This document shows, in pieces, positions 16,553 through 25,051 of a stretch of 64,000 bases of DNA. This DNA comes from Sagittula sp. P11. Lineage in GTDB: Bacteria > Pseudomonadota > Alphaproteobacteria > Rhodobacterales > Rhodobacteraceae. Both the position numbers and the translations under genes were made by a program. The notes under the pieces were generated by a model that was not told where the DNA came from, searched no databases, and saw only the letters and a program-made list of their open reading frames with translations. The stretch's first letter is position 1, and every line of letters begins with the position of its first letter. The stretch covers positions 3,974,501-4,038,500 of the forward strand of contig NZ_CP021913.1 in assembly GCF_002814095.1 (NCBI RefSeq). The letters are read 5' to 3'.

Positions 16553-17683
16553 ATGGCCGAGGCGCCGATCAGGCTGGGGATGGTCGGGGGCGGTGCGGAC
16601 GCCTTCATCGGGGCCGTTCACCGCATCGCCGCCCGCATCGACGGGCATTACGATCTGGTGGCCGGGGCGCTCAGCGCCACCCCGGAGAAGGCCCATGCCA
16701 GCGCGGAGGCGCTTGGCCTGCCGCGCAGCTACGGCAGTTTCGAGGAGATGGCAGAGGCCGAGGCGGGCAGGGCGGACGGCATCGAGGCGGTGGCCATCGT
16801 GACGCCGAACCACGTGCACGCCCCGGCAGCGAAGGCCTTTCTGGAACGCGGCATCCACGTGATCTGCGACAAGCCCCTGACCTCCACGCTGCCCGATGCC
16901 GAGGAACTGGCAGCGGTGGCGCGGGCGTCGGGCGCGCTCTTCGTGCTGACCCACAATTACACCGGCTACCCGGTGGTGCGGCAGGCGCGGCAGATGGTGG
17001 CAGAGGGCACGCTGGGCACGCTGCGGCTGGTGCAGGTCGAATACGTGCAGGACTGGATGGCGGGCGAGGCCGAGGACAAGCAGGCCGAATGGCGGATGGA
17101 CCCGGCGCGCTCCGGCGGCGGCGGGTCGATCGGGGACATCGGCACCCACGCCTACAACCTCGCCTGTTTCGTGTCGGGTCTGACGGTCGACCGTCTGGCC
17201 GCCGACCTGCATGCCTTTGGATCGGGCCGCACGCTGGACGACAACGCCCACGTCATGCTGCGCTGGAAGGGCGGGGCGAAGGGGATGCTCTGGTGCAGCC
17301 AGGTCGCGCCCGGCAACGAGAACGCGCTGAAACTGCGGATCTACGGAGAGCGCGGCGGGCTGGAGTGGTGCCAGGAAGACCCGAATTACCTGTGGTACAC
17401 GCCGCTGGGAGAGCCGAAGCGCCTGCTGACCCGCAACGGCGCGGGCGCTACGGAAGCCAATGCCGCCGTCAGCCGCGTGCCGGGCGGGCACCCGGAAGGC
17501 TACCTGGAGGCGTTTGCCACGATCTATTCCGAAGCGGCGCGGGCAATCCACGCCCGCCGCGCCGGACAGGACGTGCCGGGCGACCTGCTGTATCCGACCA
17601 TCGAGGACGGGCTGGACGGGATGCGCTTCATCGACGCCTGCCTGCGCTCGGCGCGGGACGACAGCGCGTGGGTGACGCCATGA
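16553..17683 (+). CDS. Gfo/Idh/MocA-family sugar dehydrogenase
   Basis: The product has 376 residues. A Rossmann NAD(P)-binding start (LGMVGGGADAFIGAVH), the conserved CDKPLT lysine motif (equivalent to EKP) and the catalytic GDIGTHAYNL motif with Asp and His are present. The enzyme should oxidise or reduce a sugar hydroxyl, often at C3. It begins two bases after the previous stop and ends with an ATGA overlap into the epimerase gene, so the three enzymes are made together. Confidence 0.85.
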   Translation: MAEAPIRLGMVGGGADAFIGAVHRIAARIDGHYDLVAGALSATPEKAHASAEALGLPRSYGSFEEMAEAEAGRADGIEAVAIVTPNHVHAPAAKAFLERGIHVICDKPLTSTLPDAEELAAVARASGALFVLTHNYTGYPVVRQARQMVAEGTLGTLRLVQVEYVQDWMAGEAEDKQAEWRMDPARSGGGGSIGDIGTHAYNLACFVSGLTVDRLAADLHAFGSGRTLDDNAHVMLRWKGGAKGMLWCSQVAPGNENALKLRIYGERGGLEWCQEDPNYLWYTPLGEPKRLLTRNGAGATEANAAVSRVPGGHPEGYLEAFATIYSEAARAIHARRAGQDVPGDLLYPTIEDGLDGMRFIDACLRSARDDSAWVTP

Positions 17684-18528
17684 AGCTCGGGATCAACCTC
17701 CTTTGCCTCGGCGGGCACATCGACGAGAGCCACCTGCCGCTGATCGAACGGATCGCGGAGATCGGCTATGACCATGTCGAGGTGCCGGTGATGCATGGCG
17801 ACCCGTCGCACTACGCCTGGCTGGGCGAGCGGCTGGCGGGGCTGGGTCTGGGCCGCGCGCAGACCTCCATCGTGCCGGATCCCGACGCGAACCCCTTGTC
17901 CGACGATCCGGCGGTGCGCCGGCGCGGGCTGGACCATCTGTCTTGGATACAGGACTGCGCGGAGGCGCTGGGGTCCGAGACGGTCGGCGGGCCGTTTCAC
18001 GCGCCGATGGCGCATTTCACCGGCGAGGGCCCGACCGAGGCAGAGATCGCCCGCGGGGCGGAGGCGCACCGCGCCATGGCCGAACGCGCCGGACGCAACG
18101 GCTACGTGCTGGCGCTGGAGCACCTGAACCGGTTCGAGACCTACTTCCTGAACACCATGGAGCAGGCGCGCGCCTACGTGGATGCGGTCGGGCACCCGGC
18201 GTTCGGCATCATGTACGACACCTTCCACGCCAATATCGAGGAGCATGACCAGGCGGGCGCGATCCGTATGCTGGGCGAAGCTATGCACGTGCTGCATGTC
18301 TCGGAGAACGACCGGGGCATTCCGGGGCGCGGGCAGATCGACTTTGCCACCGTGTTCCGCACCGCGAAGGAGACGGGCTTCGACGGCCCGGTGGTGTTGG
18401 AGGCCTTCGGCGCAGGCGTGCCGGAACTGGCCGCCGCGACGCGGGTCTGGCGCCCGCTGTTCCCGGATGTCGAGACGCTGTTCTCGGAGTCGCACGACTT
18501 CATCCGCAGGACGTGGGAGGCCGCATGA
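17680..18528 (+). CDS. D-tagatose 3-epimerase-like sugar epimerase/isomerase
   Basis: The product has 282 residues. It resembles ketose 3-epimerases: the first metal Glu in LALEHLNRFETYFLNTMEQA, Asp/His in IMYDTFHANIEEHDQ, the HVSENDRGIPGRGQIDF block, and a last Glu in VVLEAFG. Cofactor would be Mn2+ or Mg2+. The start overlaps the dehydrogenase stop and the end overlaps the ABC ATPase start (ATGA both times). It may move a keto group between C2 and C3 in the sugar brought in by the linked transporter. Confidence 0.8.
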   Translation: MKLGINLLCLGGHIDESHLPLIERIAEIGYDHVEVPVMHGDPSHYAWLGERLAGLGLGRAQTSIVPDPDANPLSDDPAVRRRGLDHLSWIQDCAEALGSETVGGPFHAPMAHFTGEGPTEAEIARGAEAHRAMAERAGRNGYVLALEHLNRFETYFLNTMEQARAYVDAVGHPAFGIMYDTFHANIEEHDQAGAIRMLGEAMHVLHVSENDRGIPGRGQIDFATVFRTAKETGFDGPVVLEAFGAGVPELAAATRVWRPLFPDVETLFSESHDFIRRTWEAA

Positions 18529-20045
18529 CCGACCCCGTCATCGAGATGAAGGGCATCACCAAGACCTTCCCGGGCGTGAAGGCGCTGTCGGACGTCAGTT
18601 TCGACGTGCGCGCGGGCGAGGTGCAGGCGCTCGTAGGCGAGAACGGGGCGGGCAAGTCGACGCTCATCAAGATCCTGTCGGGCGTCTACCATGCGGATGC
18701 GGGCGAAGTCCGGCTGGGCGGCACTCCGGTGCATTTCCTGCATCCGGTGGAGTCGCTGCGCGCCGGGATCGCGGTAATCTACCAGGAGTTTTCGCTGCTG
18801 CCCGAGAGGACGGTGGCGCAGAACCTCTTCCTCGGGCGGGAGCCGCGCGGGCGGTTCGGCCTGATCGACGAGGCGAAGATGCGCCGCGAAACCCGCAAGG
18901 TGCTGGACCTCTTTGCCACCGGCGGGCGGATCGACCCGGACCGGACGGTCGGCACGCTCGACGTGGCGACGCAGCAGATGGTCGAGATCGCCAAGGCCGT
19001 GTCCTACGACGCGCGGGTCATCGTCATGGACGAACCCACCGCCGCGCTGAACGAGGCGGAATGCGAGGAGCTCTTCGCCACCGTCGACCGCCTGCGGGAG
19101 AGGGGCGTGGCGGTGATCTACATCACCCACCGCATGCGCGAGATCACGCGGCTGGCCGACCGGGTCACCGTGCTGAAGGACGGGGAGGTCGCCGCGCGGT
19201 TCGATACGGTGCCTGCGCCGGATGCGATCGTGCACGCCATGGTCGGCCGCGACATCGAGGATTTCTATGCCCCGCCCGCCACCGAGGCGGAGATCGGCGC
19301 GCCGGTGCTGACGGTCTCGGGTGGCTCCAACGCGGTGCTGCACGACATCGACCTGACCGTCCGCGCAGGCGAGATCGTGGGGCTGGCCGGTATCCAGGGC
19401 GCGGGTCGCGTCGCGCTGGCCCTGGCGCTTTTCGGGCAGGAGCCGTTCGAGCAGGGCGAGGTGACGCTGGCAGGCAAGAGGGTGGCGTTCCGTTCGCCGC
19501 GTGAGGCCATCGAGGCCGGTGTCGGCCTGTTGCCCGGCGACCGCAAGAGCGAGGGGCTGGTGCTGATGCAGTCGGTCCGCGACAACGCGATGCTGACGCC
19601 GCGCGCCTTCGCGCCCCTCTGGTCGAGCCACAAGCGCACCCGGCAGGCGGACCTGAAGGGGATCGACGACCTGCTCGACCGGATGGAAATCCGCGCCGCC
19701 TCTTACGATCAGGACATCCGCGCACTGTCCGGCGGCAACCAGCAGAAGGCCATCGTCGCGCGCTGGCTGTCGATGCGCCCGAAGCTGCTGATCTTCATCG
19801 AACCGACGCGCGGCATCGACGTGAACGCCAAGGCGGGCATCTACCACCTGATGCGCGAACTGGCGCGCGGCGGGGCGGGGATCCTGATGATCTCGTCGGA
19901 CCTGCCGGAGGTGATCGGCGCCGCCGACCGCATCCTCGTCATGCAGGAGGGCCGGATCGCCGCCGAGTTCGCCCACGGACCCTCCGAGCAGGCGATCATG
20001 CACGCCGCGACCGGAGAGACCGTCGGCGGGGAGCGTGCGGCATGA
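18525..20045 (+). CDS. Ribose-type sugar ABC transporter ATP-binding protein (two NBDs)
   Basis: The product has 506 residues with two fused ATPase domains like RbsA/MglA. NBD1 (about 1-245) has Walker [10 protein letters not shown] and Walker B VIVMDEPTAAL. NBD2 (about 250-506) has a degenerate Walker A region (GIQGAGRVALAL) as usual in this group, and signature LSGGNQQK. Its Walker B reads LLIFIEPTRGID instead of [12 protein letters not shown], so the Asp is replaced by Ile while the Glu remains. NBD1 should carry ATP hydrolysis. It works with the two permeases and the binding protein that follow. Confidence 0.9.
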   Translation: MTDPVIEMKGITKTFPGVKALSDVSFDVRAGEVQALVGENGAGKSTLIKILSGVYHADAGEVRLGGTPVHFLHPVESLRAGIAVIYQEFSLLPERTVAQNLFLGREPRGRFGLIDEAKMRRETRKVLDLFATGGRIDPDRTVGTLDVATQQMVEIAKAVSYDARVIVMDEPTAALNEAECEELFATVDRLRERGVAVIYITHRMREITRLADRVTVLKDGEVAARFDTVPAPDAIVHAMVGRDIEDFYAPPATEAEIGAPVLTVSGGSNAVLHDIDLTVRAGEIVGLAGIQGAGRVALALALFGQEPFEQGEVTLAGKRVAFRSPREAIEAGVGLLPGDRKSEGLVLMQSVRDNAMLTPRAFAPLWSSHKRTRQADLKGIDDLLDRMEIRAASYDQDIRALSGGNQQKAIVARWLSMRPKLLIFIEPTRGIDVNAKAGIYHLMRELARGGAGILMISSDLPEVIGAADRILVMQEGRIAAEFAHGPSEQAIMHAATGETVGGERAA

Positions 20046-21028
20046 GCCTTGCAAGCGACGCCCCTCCGGCCCGCACGGGTTTCCGTTTCGAACGGTGGGC
20101 GCCGCTGATCCTGCTGGTCGGCGCCTTCGTGATCTACGTGATCGTGGCGGTCGTGACGGACCAGACGCAGTACCTGTCCTTCGGCAACCTGATCGCGATC
20201 CTCGGGCGGTCCATCGCGCTGGGGATCACGGCCATCGGGCAGACCTTCACCATCCTCGTCGCCTCCATCGACCTGAGCGTGGCGAGCCTGATCTCGGCGA
20301 CGGCGGTGCTGGCGTCGGTGGTGATGGACGGCTCGCCCGCGATGATCCTGCCCGCCGTCTTGGCCGCGCTGCTGCTGGGCGCGCTGGTGGGGCTGCTCAA
20401 CGGGCTGGTGGTCAGCCGCCTGAAGGTCAATCCGCTGATCGCGACGCTGGGCATGAGCCTGATCATCCAGGGCTGCCTGTCGGCCTTCGTGTCGAACTTC
20501 GCGGGCAGCGTCCCGCCCGCTTTCCAGATCTTCGCCTACGGCCAGATCGGCGCGGTGCCCTTCGCGCTGATCTTCCTCGCGCTGATGGCGGTGCTGGCCT
20601 GGGCGGTGCTGCGGTTCACCAAGTTCGGGTCCGACATCTACGCCGTGGGCGGCAACGAGGAGGCGGCCCGCTTCGCCGGGATCAAGACCGAACGTGTCGT
20701 CGTGGCCAGCCATATCATCTGTTCGGTCTGCGCGGCCATCGCCGGGCTCTACCTTGCCAGCCGCCTGCGGTCGGGCGCGCCGTGGATCGGTGCGGACGGG
20801 GTATATGACCTCGAGAGCATCGCGGTGGTGGTGATCGGCGGCACCGTGCTGGCGGGCGGGCGCGGCGGGGTCTGGGGTACGATGGCGGGAATGCTGATCT
20901 TCTCGCTGATCGACTCCGCCTTCAACATCGCCGGGGTGGACAGCTTCGCCAAGCAGGTGCTGCGCGGGATCATCATCGTCGCTGCCGTCGCCTTCTACGC
21001 CATCCGGTCGAAGAGGATTGCCGCATGA
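20042..21028 (+). CDS. Ribose-type sugar ABC transporter permease 1
   Basis: The product has 328 residues with eight to ten membrane helices. It carries the RbsC/AraH-type segment ASIDLSVASLIS and the coupling-loop motif AVGGNEEAARFAGIKTERV, followed by AVVVIGGTVLAGGRGGVWGT near the C terminus. ATGA overlaps join it to the ATPase before and the second permease after. A pair of different permeases implies a heterodimeric channel. Confidence 0.9.
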   Translation: MSLASDAPPARTGFRFERWAPLILLVGAFVIYVIVAVVTDQTQYLSFGNLIAILGRSIALGITAIGQTFTILVASIDLSVASLISATAVLASVVMDGSPAMILPAVLAALLLGALVGLLNGLVVSRLKVNPLIATLGMSLIIQGCLSAFVSNFAGSVPPAFQIFAYGQIGAVPFALIFLALMAVLAWAVLRFTKFGSDIYAVGGNEEAARFAGIKTERVVVASHIICSVCAAIAGLYLASRLRSGAPWIGADGVYDLESIAVVVIGGTVLAGGRGGVWGTMAGMLIFSLIDSAFNIAGVDSFAKQVLRGIIIVAAVAFYAIRSKRIAA

Positions 21029-22014
21029 CGGACCAGAGCGCCACGGGCCCCGGACGCAAGCGCCGCCGCAGCCTGCCGCAGATCAACCCGGTGTGGTTCC
21101 TGCTGGCGGCGCTGATCGTGGCCATCGTCTTCATGAACCCCGGCTTTGCGGAGCCCACGGGCTACATGAACTTCCTCAAGCGTGCCGCGCCGCTGGCGAT
21201 CCTTGCCGCCGGGCAGGTCTATGTCATCGTTTCGGGCGGCTTCGACCTGTCGGTCGGTTCGCTCATCACGCTGGTGGTCGTTGGGTCGTCGATGCTGACA
21301 GACAACGACCCGGCGGCGACCTACTGGGTCATCCCGCTGATGCTGTGCATGGGGCTGGGTGTGGGTGCGGTGAACGGCGCCATCGTCTGTTTCCTCAGGG
21401 TCCCGTCGCTGATCGCCACGCTGGGGACGATGATCACGCTGAACGGACTGGCCTTCATGTGGTCGGGTGGGGCGCCGCGCGGCTACCTGCCGGACACCTT
21501 CCGGTTCTTCGGAAGGGAGCTGATCCGCGACGTGCCGCTGGTGCGGTTCATCCCGGTGTCGGTCATCGTGCTGGTGGTGGTCGTGGGGGTGCTGGGCTGG
21601 CTCATGCACCGGACCAACCTCGGGCGCATGGTCCATGCCATCGGCGACAACCCGGTCGCGGCGCGGCTGGCCGGTGTCCCGGTCAACCGAGTGCGGATCA
21701 CGGCCTTCATGCTGTCGGGTCTATCGGCGGCCATCGCGGGGATCCTCCTCGGCGGCTTTGCGGGCGTGTCGATCGACGTGGGCTCCGGCTACGAACTGGA
21801 GGCGATCACCGCCGCCGTCCTTGGCGGTGCGCAACTGCTGGGCGGGCGCGGCTCCGTGCCTGCCGCGCTTGGCGGGGCGCTTGCGCTGACCGCCATCTTC
21901 ACGCTTCTGAACTTCCTTGGCCTGCCGCAACCCGTCCGGCAGGTGGTGCAGGGTCTGATCCTGATCGCGGCGGTGGCGCTGGCGATGCACCGGAGGAGAC
22001 GCACGGGAACCTGA
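21025..22014 (+). CDS. Ribose-type sugar ABC transporter permease 2
   Basis: The product has 329 residues and belongs to the same family as the preceding permease. It has SGGFDLSVGSLITL, the coupling motif AIGDNPVAARLAGVPVNRV and AAVLGGAQLLGGRGSVPAAL. The N terminus is basic (RKRRRSLPQ) before the first helix, as expected for an inside N terminus. It overlaps permease 1 by four bases; 42 bases separate it from the binding-protein gene. Confidence 0.9.
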   Translation: MTDQSATGPGRKRRRSLPQINPVWFLLAALIVAIVFMNPGFAEPTGYMNFLKRAAPLAILAAGQVYVIVSGGFDLSVGSLITLVVVGSSMLTDNDPAATYWVIPLMLCMGLGVGAVNGAIVCFLRVPSLIATLGTMITLNGLAFMWSGGAPRGYLPDTFRFFGRELIRDVPLVRFIPVSVIVLVVVVGVLGWLMHRTNLGRMVHAIGDNPVAARLAGVPVNRVRITAFMLSGLSAAIAGILLGGFAGVSIDVGSGYELEAITAAVLGGAQLLGGRGSVPAALGGALALTAIFTLLNFLGLPQPVRQVVQGLILIAAVALAMHRRRRTGT

Positions 22015-22056
22015 TGGCCTGCGGGGAGCGGGCCGAACCGACTGGGAGGAAAAACA

Positions 22057-23175
22057 ATGAGACTGCTACTGACGGCAACCGGCATCCTGGCGCTGAGCCT
22101 TGCGCCCGTGCACGCCCAGAACTTTGACGACCCCGAGGAATTCGCCAAGCAGCGCGAGCAGCTTCAGGCAACGCCGAGCGGCCCTGAGGATCAACCCTGG
22201 CTGCAGTACATCGGCGACAGCATGGTCGAGACAGCGGACCTCGGACTGGAGGCGCCGGCGACGGTCTGCTTCTCGAACGCGGGGGTCAACAACCCGTGGC
22301 GGGTCGTGGGCTTCACCAACATGAACCAGGAGCTGCTGAACCACGAGTCGATCGGTGACTTCGTGCATGTGGACGCGGAAGGGTCCGACGACAAGCAGAT
22401 CGCCGACATCGACGACCTGCTGGCGGGCGGCAACTGCGACGTGATGATCGTCTCGCCGAACACCACGGCGGCGCTGACCCCCGCGGTGGAACGTGCCTGC
22501 GAGGCGATGCCGGTCATCGTCTTCGACCGCGGCGTGAACACCGACTGCCCGGTGACCTTCATCCATCCCGTCGGCGGCTACGGCTTCGGCATCCAGGGGG
22601 CGGAGTTCGTGGCGAGCCAGCTCGAAGAGGGCTCTGACGTGCTGATGCTGCGCATCCTGCCGGGCGTGGACGTGCTGGAGACCCGGTATTCAGCCGGGCG
22701 CCGCATCCTCGAAGAGGCGGGCATGAACATCGTCGGTGCGGAGTTCACCGACGGCGACAATGCGAAGACCAAGTCCATCGTAGAGGACTATCTGATGCGC
22801 GGCAACATCGACGCCGTGTGGATGGATGCGGGCGCGACCGCCGTGGCGGCCATCGAGGCATTCGAGGACTCGGGGTACGAGATCCCGGTGTTCGTGGGCG
22901 AAGACCAGCAGGACTTCCTGCGCAAGTGGCAGGACGAGGGCCTGAAGGCCATCGCACCGACCTATCCCACGTTCCAGTGGCGCACCGCGATCATCGCCGC
23001 CGCGCGGGTGATCGAGGGCGAGGCGCTGCCCGGGCCGGAGTGGGTTCTGCCGCAACCGGCGATCACCGAGGAGAACCTCTCGGAATACGTCAACCCGGCG
23101 ATGCCGCCGCTGCACTACGCGATGTGCGGATGCGAGAGCATGGAGAACTACCCGGAGGCCTGGGGCGGCGAATGA
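22057..23175 (+). CDS. Periplasmic sugar-binding protein of the ribose-type ABC importer
   Basis: The product has 372 residues with a cleavable signal peptide (MRLLLTATGILALSLAPVHA). The mature part is a type I periplasmic binding fold: VCFSNAGVNNPWRVVGFTNM, then DDLLAGGNCDVMIVSPN, VIVFDRGV, and AVWMDAGATAVAAIEAFEDSG. The mature protein has an extended N terminus (about 40 residues before the fold) and a Cys-containing tail (YAMCGCESMENYPE). AGGAAAAAC provides the ribosome-binding site. The ligand is unknown; the linked enzymes suggest an oxidised or modified sugar or glycoside. A strong terminator follows. Confidence 0.85.
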   Translation: MRLLLTATGILALSLAPVHAQNFDDPEEFAKQREQLQATPSGPEDQPWLQYIGDSMVETADLGLEAPATVCFSNAGVNNPWRVVGFTNMNQELLNHESIGDFVHVDAEGSDDKQIADIDDLLAGGNCDVMIVSPNTTAALTPAVERACEAMPVIVFDRGVNTDCPVTFIHPVGGYGFGIQGAEFVASQLEEGSDVLMLRILPGVDVLETRYSAGRRILEEAGMNIVGAEFTDGDNAKTKSIVEDYLMRGNIDAVWMDAGATAVAAIEAFEDSGYEIPVFVGEDQQDFLRKWQDEGLKAIAPTYPTFQWRTAIIAAARVIEGEALPGPEWVLPQPAITEENLSEYVNPAMPPLHYAMCGCESMENYPEAWGGE

Positions 23176-23207
23176 TCCGCTGACCTGACCGTTTGACACG
23201 AGACAGA

Positions 23208-23243
23208 CGCCGCCCCCGCAGTTCGACGGGGCGGCGTTTTATT
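23208..23243 (+). terminator. Rho-independent terminator of the sugar ABC operon
   Basis: CGCCGCCCC (23208-23216) and GGGGCGGCG (23228-23236) form a perfect 9-bp stem with an 11-base loop, followed by TTTTATT. It is 33 bases after the stop of the binding-protein gene. Confidence 0.85.
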
Positions 23244-23276
23244 CGTGGTGTATGTGGTCACGGTTGATTAACGGAT

Positions 23277-23303
23277 AACGCCGCCCCGACAGGGAGCGGC
23301 GTT
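23277..23303 (-). terminator. Second hairpin, facing the minus-strand aldolase gene
   Basis: AACGCCGC (23277-23284) and GCGGCGTT (23296-23303) pair exactly. It lies 33 bases beyond the stop of the HpcH-type aldolase on the minus strand. The T-run after it is poor, so it is a weaker terminator. Confidence 0.45.
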
Positions 23304-23335
23304 GGCGTGTCTGACATTCCCGCTGGGCGGCGTGT

Positions 23336-24097
23336 TCAGGACCAGTCGGCGCGGCGGGCGAGCGCGGCCTTGCGGATCATCGTACTGTCGATCTCCACCG
23401 CGAGGAACTGCGCGCCTGCCTCCGCCGAATCCCGCAGCAGGCCGTCGTCGAGCGACAGGATGCCACCGGGCACGCCCACCTTCTTCAGCCGGGCGAACCC
23501 GTCGAGGATCGCGGCCTTGACCTCCGGATGCGAGGGCTGACCAGGATAGCCGAAGCTGGCGGCCAGATCGGCGGGGCCGATGAAAACGCCGTCGACGCCC
23601 TCGACGGAAGCGATCTCCTCGATCTGTTCCAGTGCGCTGCGGGTCTCCACCTGCACCAGCAGGCAGATTTCCTCGTTGGCGCGCTCCGCGTATTTCTCGA
23701 CGGAGCCGTAGCGGGTGGCGCGGGTCACACCGGCCACGCCACGGATGCCCTTTGGCGGATATGTGACGGCGGCCACGGCGGCGCGCGCCTCTTCCGGGGT
23801 CTGCACGTAAGGGATCAGCAGCGTCTGCGCGCCCACGTCGAGCATCTTCTTGATCTCGACCGGGTCATTCCAGGCCGGTCGGACCACGCCGGTGACAGGG
23901 TACGGCGCGACCGTGCGCAGGAAGGCAAGCGCCTCGGCCGGTCCGGCGGGCGAATGCTCGGTGTCCATCAGGATCCAGTCGTAGCCGCAGGTCGCCATCA
24001 GCTCTGCCACATCGGGGTTCGCGAAGGTGTGCCAGAGGCCGATCTGGCGCTGACCGGCGCGAAGCGCGGCCTTGAAGGGGTTCTTTGGCAGGTCCAT
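23336..24097 (-). CDS. HpcH/HpaI-family class II aldolase
   Basis: The product has 253 residues. The family cleaves 4-hydroxy-2-oxo acids such as 2-keto-3-deoxyglucarate or 2,4-dihydroxyhept-2-enedioate into pyruvate plus an aldehyde, using a divalent metal. Motifs seen are GYDWILMDTEHSP, DVGAQTLLIPYVQTPEEA, the metal Glu in LLVQVETRSALEQI and Asp in GVFIGPADLAASFGYPG. It follows the GntR regulator by 63 bases on the same strand, so the pair is probably one transcript. Its substrate may be linked to what the divergent TRAP system imports, but this is uncertain. Confidence 0.85.
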   Translation of the reverse strand: MDLPKNPFKAALRAGQRQIGLWHTFANPDVAELMATCGYDWILMDTEHSPAGPAEALAFLRTVAPYPVTGVVRPAWNDPVEIKKMLDVGAQTLLIPYVQTPEEARAAVAAVTYPPKGIRGVAGVTRATRYGSVEKYAERANEEICLLVQVETRSALEQIEEIASVEGVDGVFIGPADLAASFGYPGQPSHPEVKAAILDGFARLKKVGVPGGILSLDDGLLRDSAEAGAQFLAVEIDSTMIRKAALARRADWS

Positions 24098-24160
24098 TCG
24101 GGAAACTCCTTGGGGATGGCACGCGGTCCGGACGGCCCGGGGCAGGCGCGACCGCGGAGG

Positions 24161-24871
24161 TCAGGCGCCGGGGGCCTCGGGAAGCATATTTTTTTTGATG
24201 TGGCCGACCAGTATCTCCACCGAACGGGTGATGTGAAGCTCCAGTATCTCGGCGGCTTCGTCGGCGCGGCGGGCGACGGCGGCCTGGGCGATGGCGGTAT
24301 GCTCTTCGACCACGTCGCGCTGCACGGTCACCGCCTCGGAATAGATGTTGCGGTAGCGGTCGTTGAAGGCGACCAGCATGGCGTGGGTCCTGAGCAGCAG
24401 GGGCATGTCGCAACGGGCGATCAGCGCAAGATGGAAGGCGTTGTTGGCGGCCTCCCACTCGGCCCGGCTGCGGGCGTCGTTGGCGTCGCGCTGGGTGTGG
24501 TTCACGCGGTAAAGCGCGGCCATGACATCGGTTTCCCAGTCGAGACCGCCATTGGCAATCGACAGGCGCAAAGCGTAGGGTTCGAGTTCGGCACGCAATG
24601 CGCCGACCTCGGTGTAATTGGCGATGGAGATGGGGGCGACGTGGTAGCCGCGCTGGGGGGCCACTTCGACGAGGCCCTCGGAGACGAGACGGGTTACCGC
24701 CTCGCGCAGGGGCGAAAGGCCCACGTCCAGTTCCTCGCGCAGCTTGTCGAGGCTGAGGCGGCTGCCGGGGGCGAGGGTGCCGTGCAGGATGTCATGGCGC
24801 AGCCGGGCTTCGATCCGGCCGGCAATAGTTGGCTTGCCCCTGGGCCGGCTGGCCCATTCCGTTGTCGACAT
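24161..24871 (-). CDS. GntR-family (FCD) regulator, divergent from the TRAP/quinate operon
   Basis: The product has 236 residues from the ATG preceded by GGAGGAG. The winged helix (SRLSLDKLREELDVGLSPLRE, SEGLVEVAPQRGYHV) and helical FCD domain (LRAELEPYALRLSIA, NNAFHLALIARCD, EEHTAIAQAAVARR) are intact. It lies 180 bases from the divergent dctP gene and upstream of the aldolase gene. It probably responds to quinate, shikimate or a related acid and controls both directions. Confidence 0.85.
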   Translation of the reverse strand: MSTTEWASRPRGKPTIAGRIEARLRHDILHGTLAPGSRLSLDKLREELDVGLSPLREAVTRLVSEGLVEVAPQRGYHVAPISIANYTEVGALRAELEPYALRLSIANGGLDWETDVMAALYRVNHTQRDANDARSRAEWEAANNAFHLALIARCDMPLLLRTHAMLVAFNDRYRNIYSEAVTVQRDVVEEHTAIAQAAVARRADEAAEILELHITRSVEILVGHIKKNMLPEAPGA

Positions 24872-24943
24872 GCTCTCCTCCTGTCCCATAGGCTTTACAT
24901 CAGCGTTCACGGATTTGGGAAGGAAAAACGATCACGGCATCTA

Positions 24944-24953
24944 AAATCGATTT
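24944..24953. promoter_or_regulatory. Small palindrome AAATCGATTT in the GntR/TRAP divergent region
   Basis: A perfect 10-base palindrome lies about 100 bases before dctP and 70 bases before the GntR start. It is short and the surroundings are AT-rich, so it is only a candidate operator or promoter element. Confidence 0.3.
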
Positions 24954-25051
24954 CTGTTTACGGGATCGGTTTCGGTTGATACCACCGTTAGCGATGGATT
25001 CGGATGCGCAGGAGGCGCATACCGGTCTGGTCGAATTTGGGAGGATCTTCG

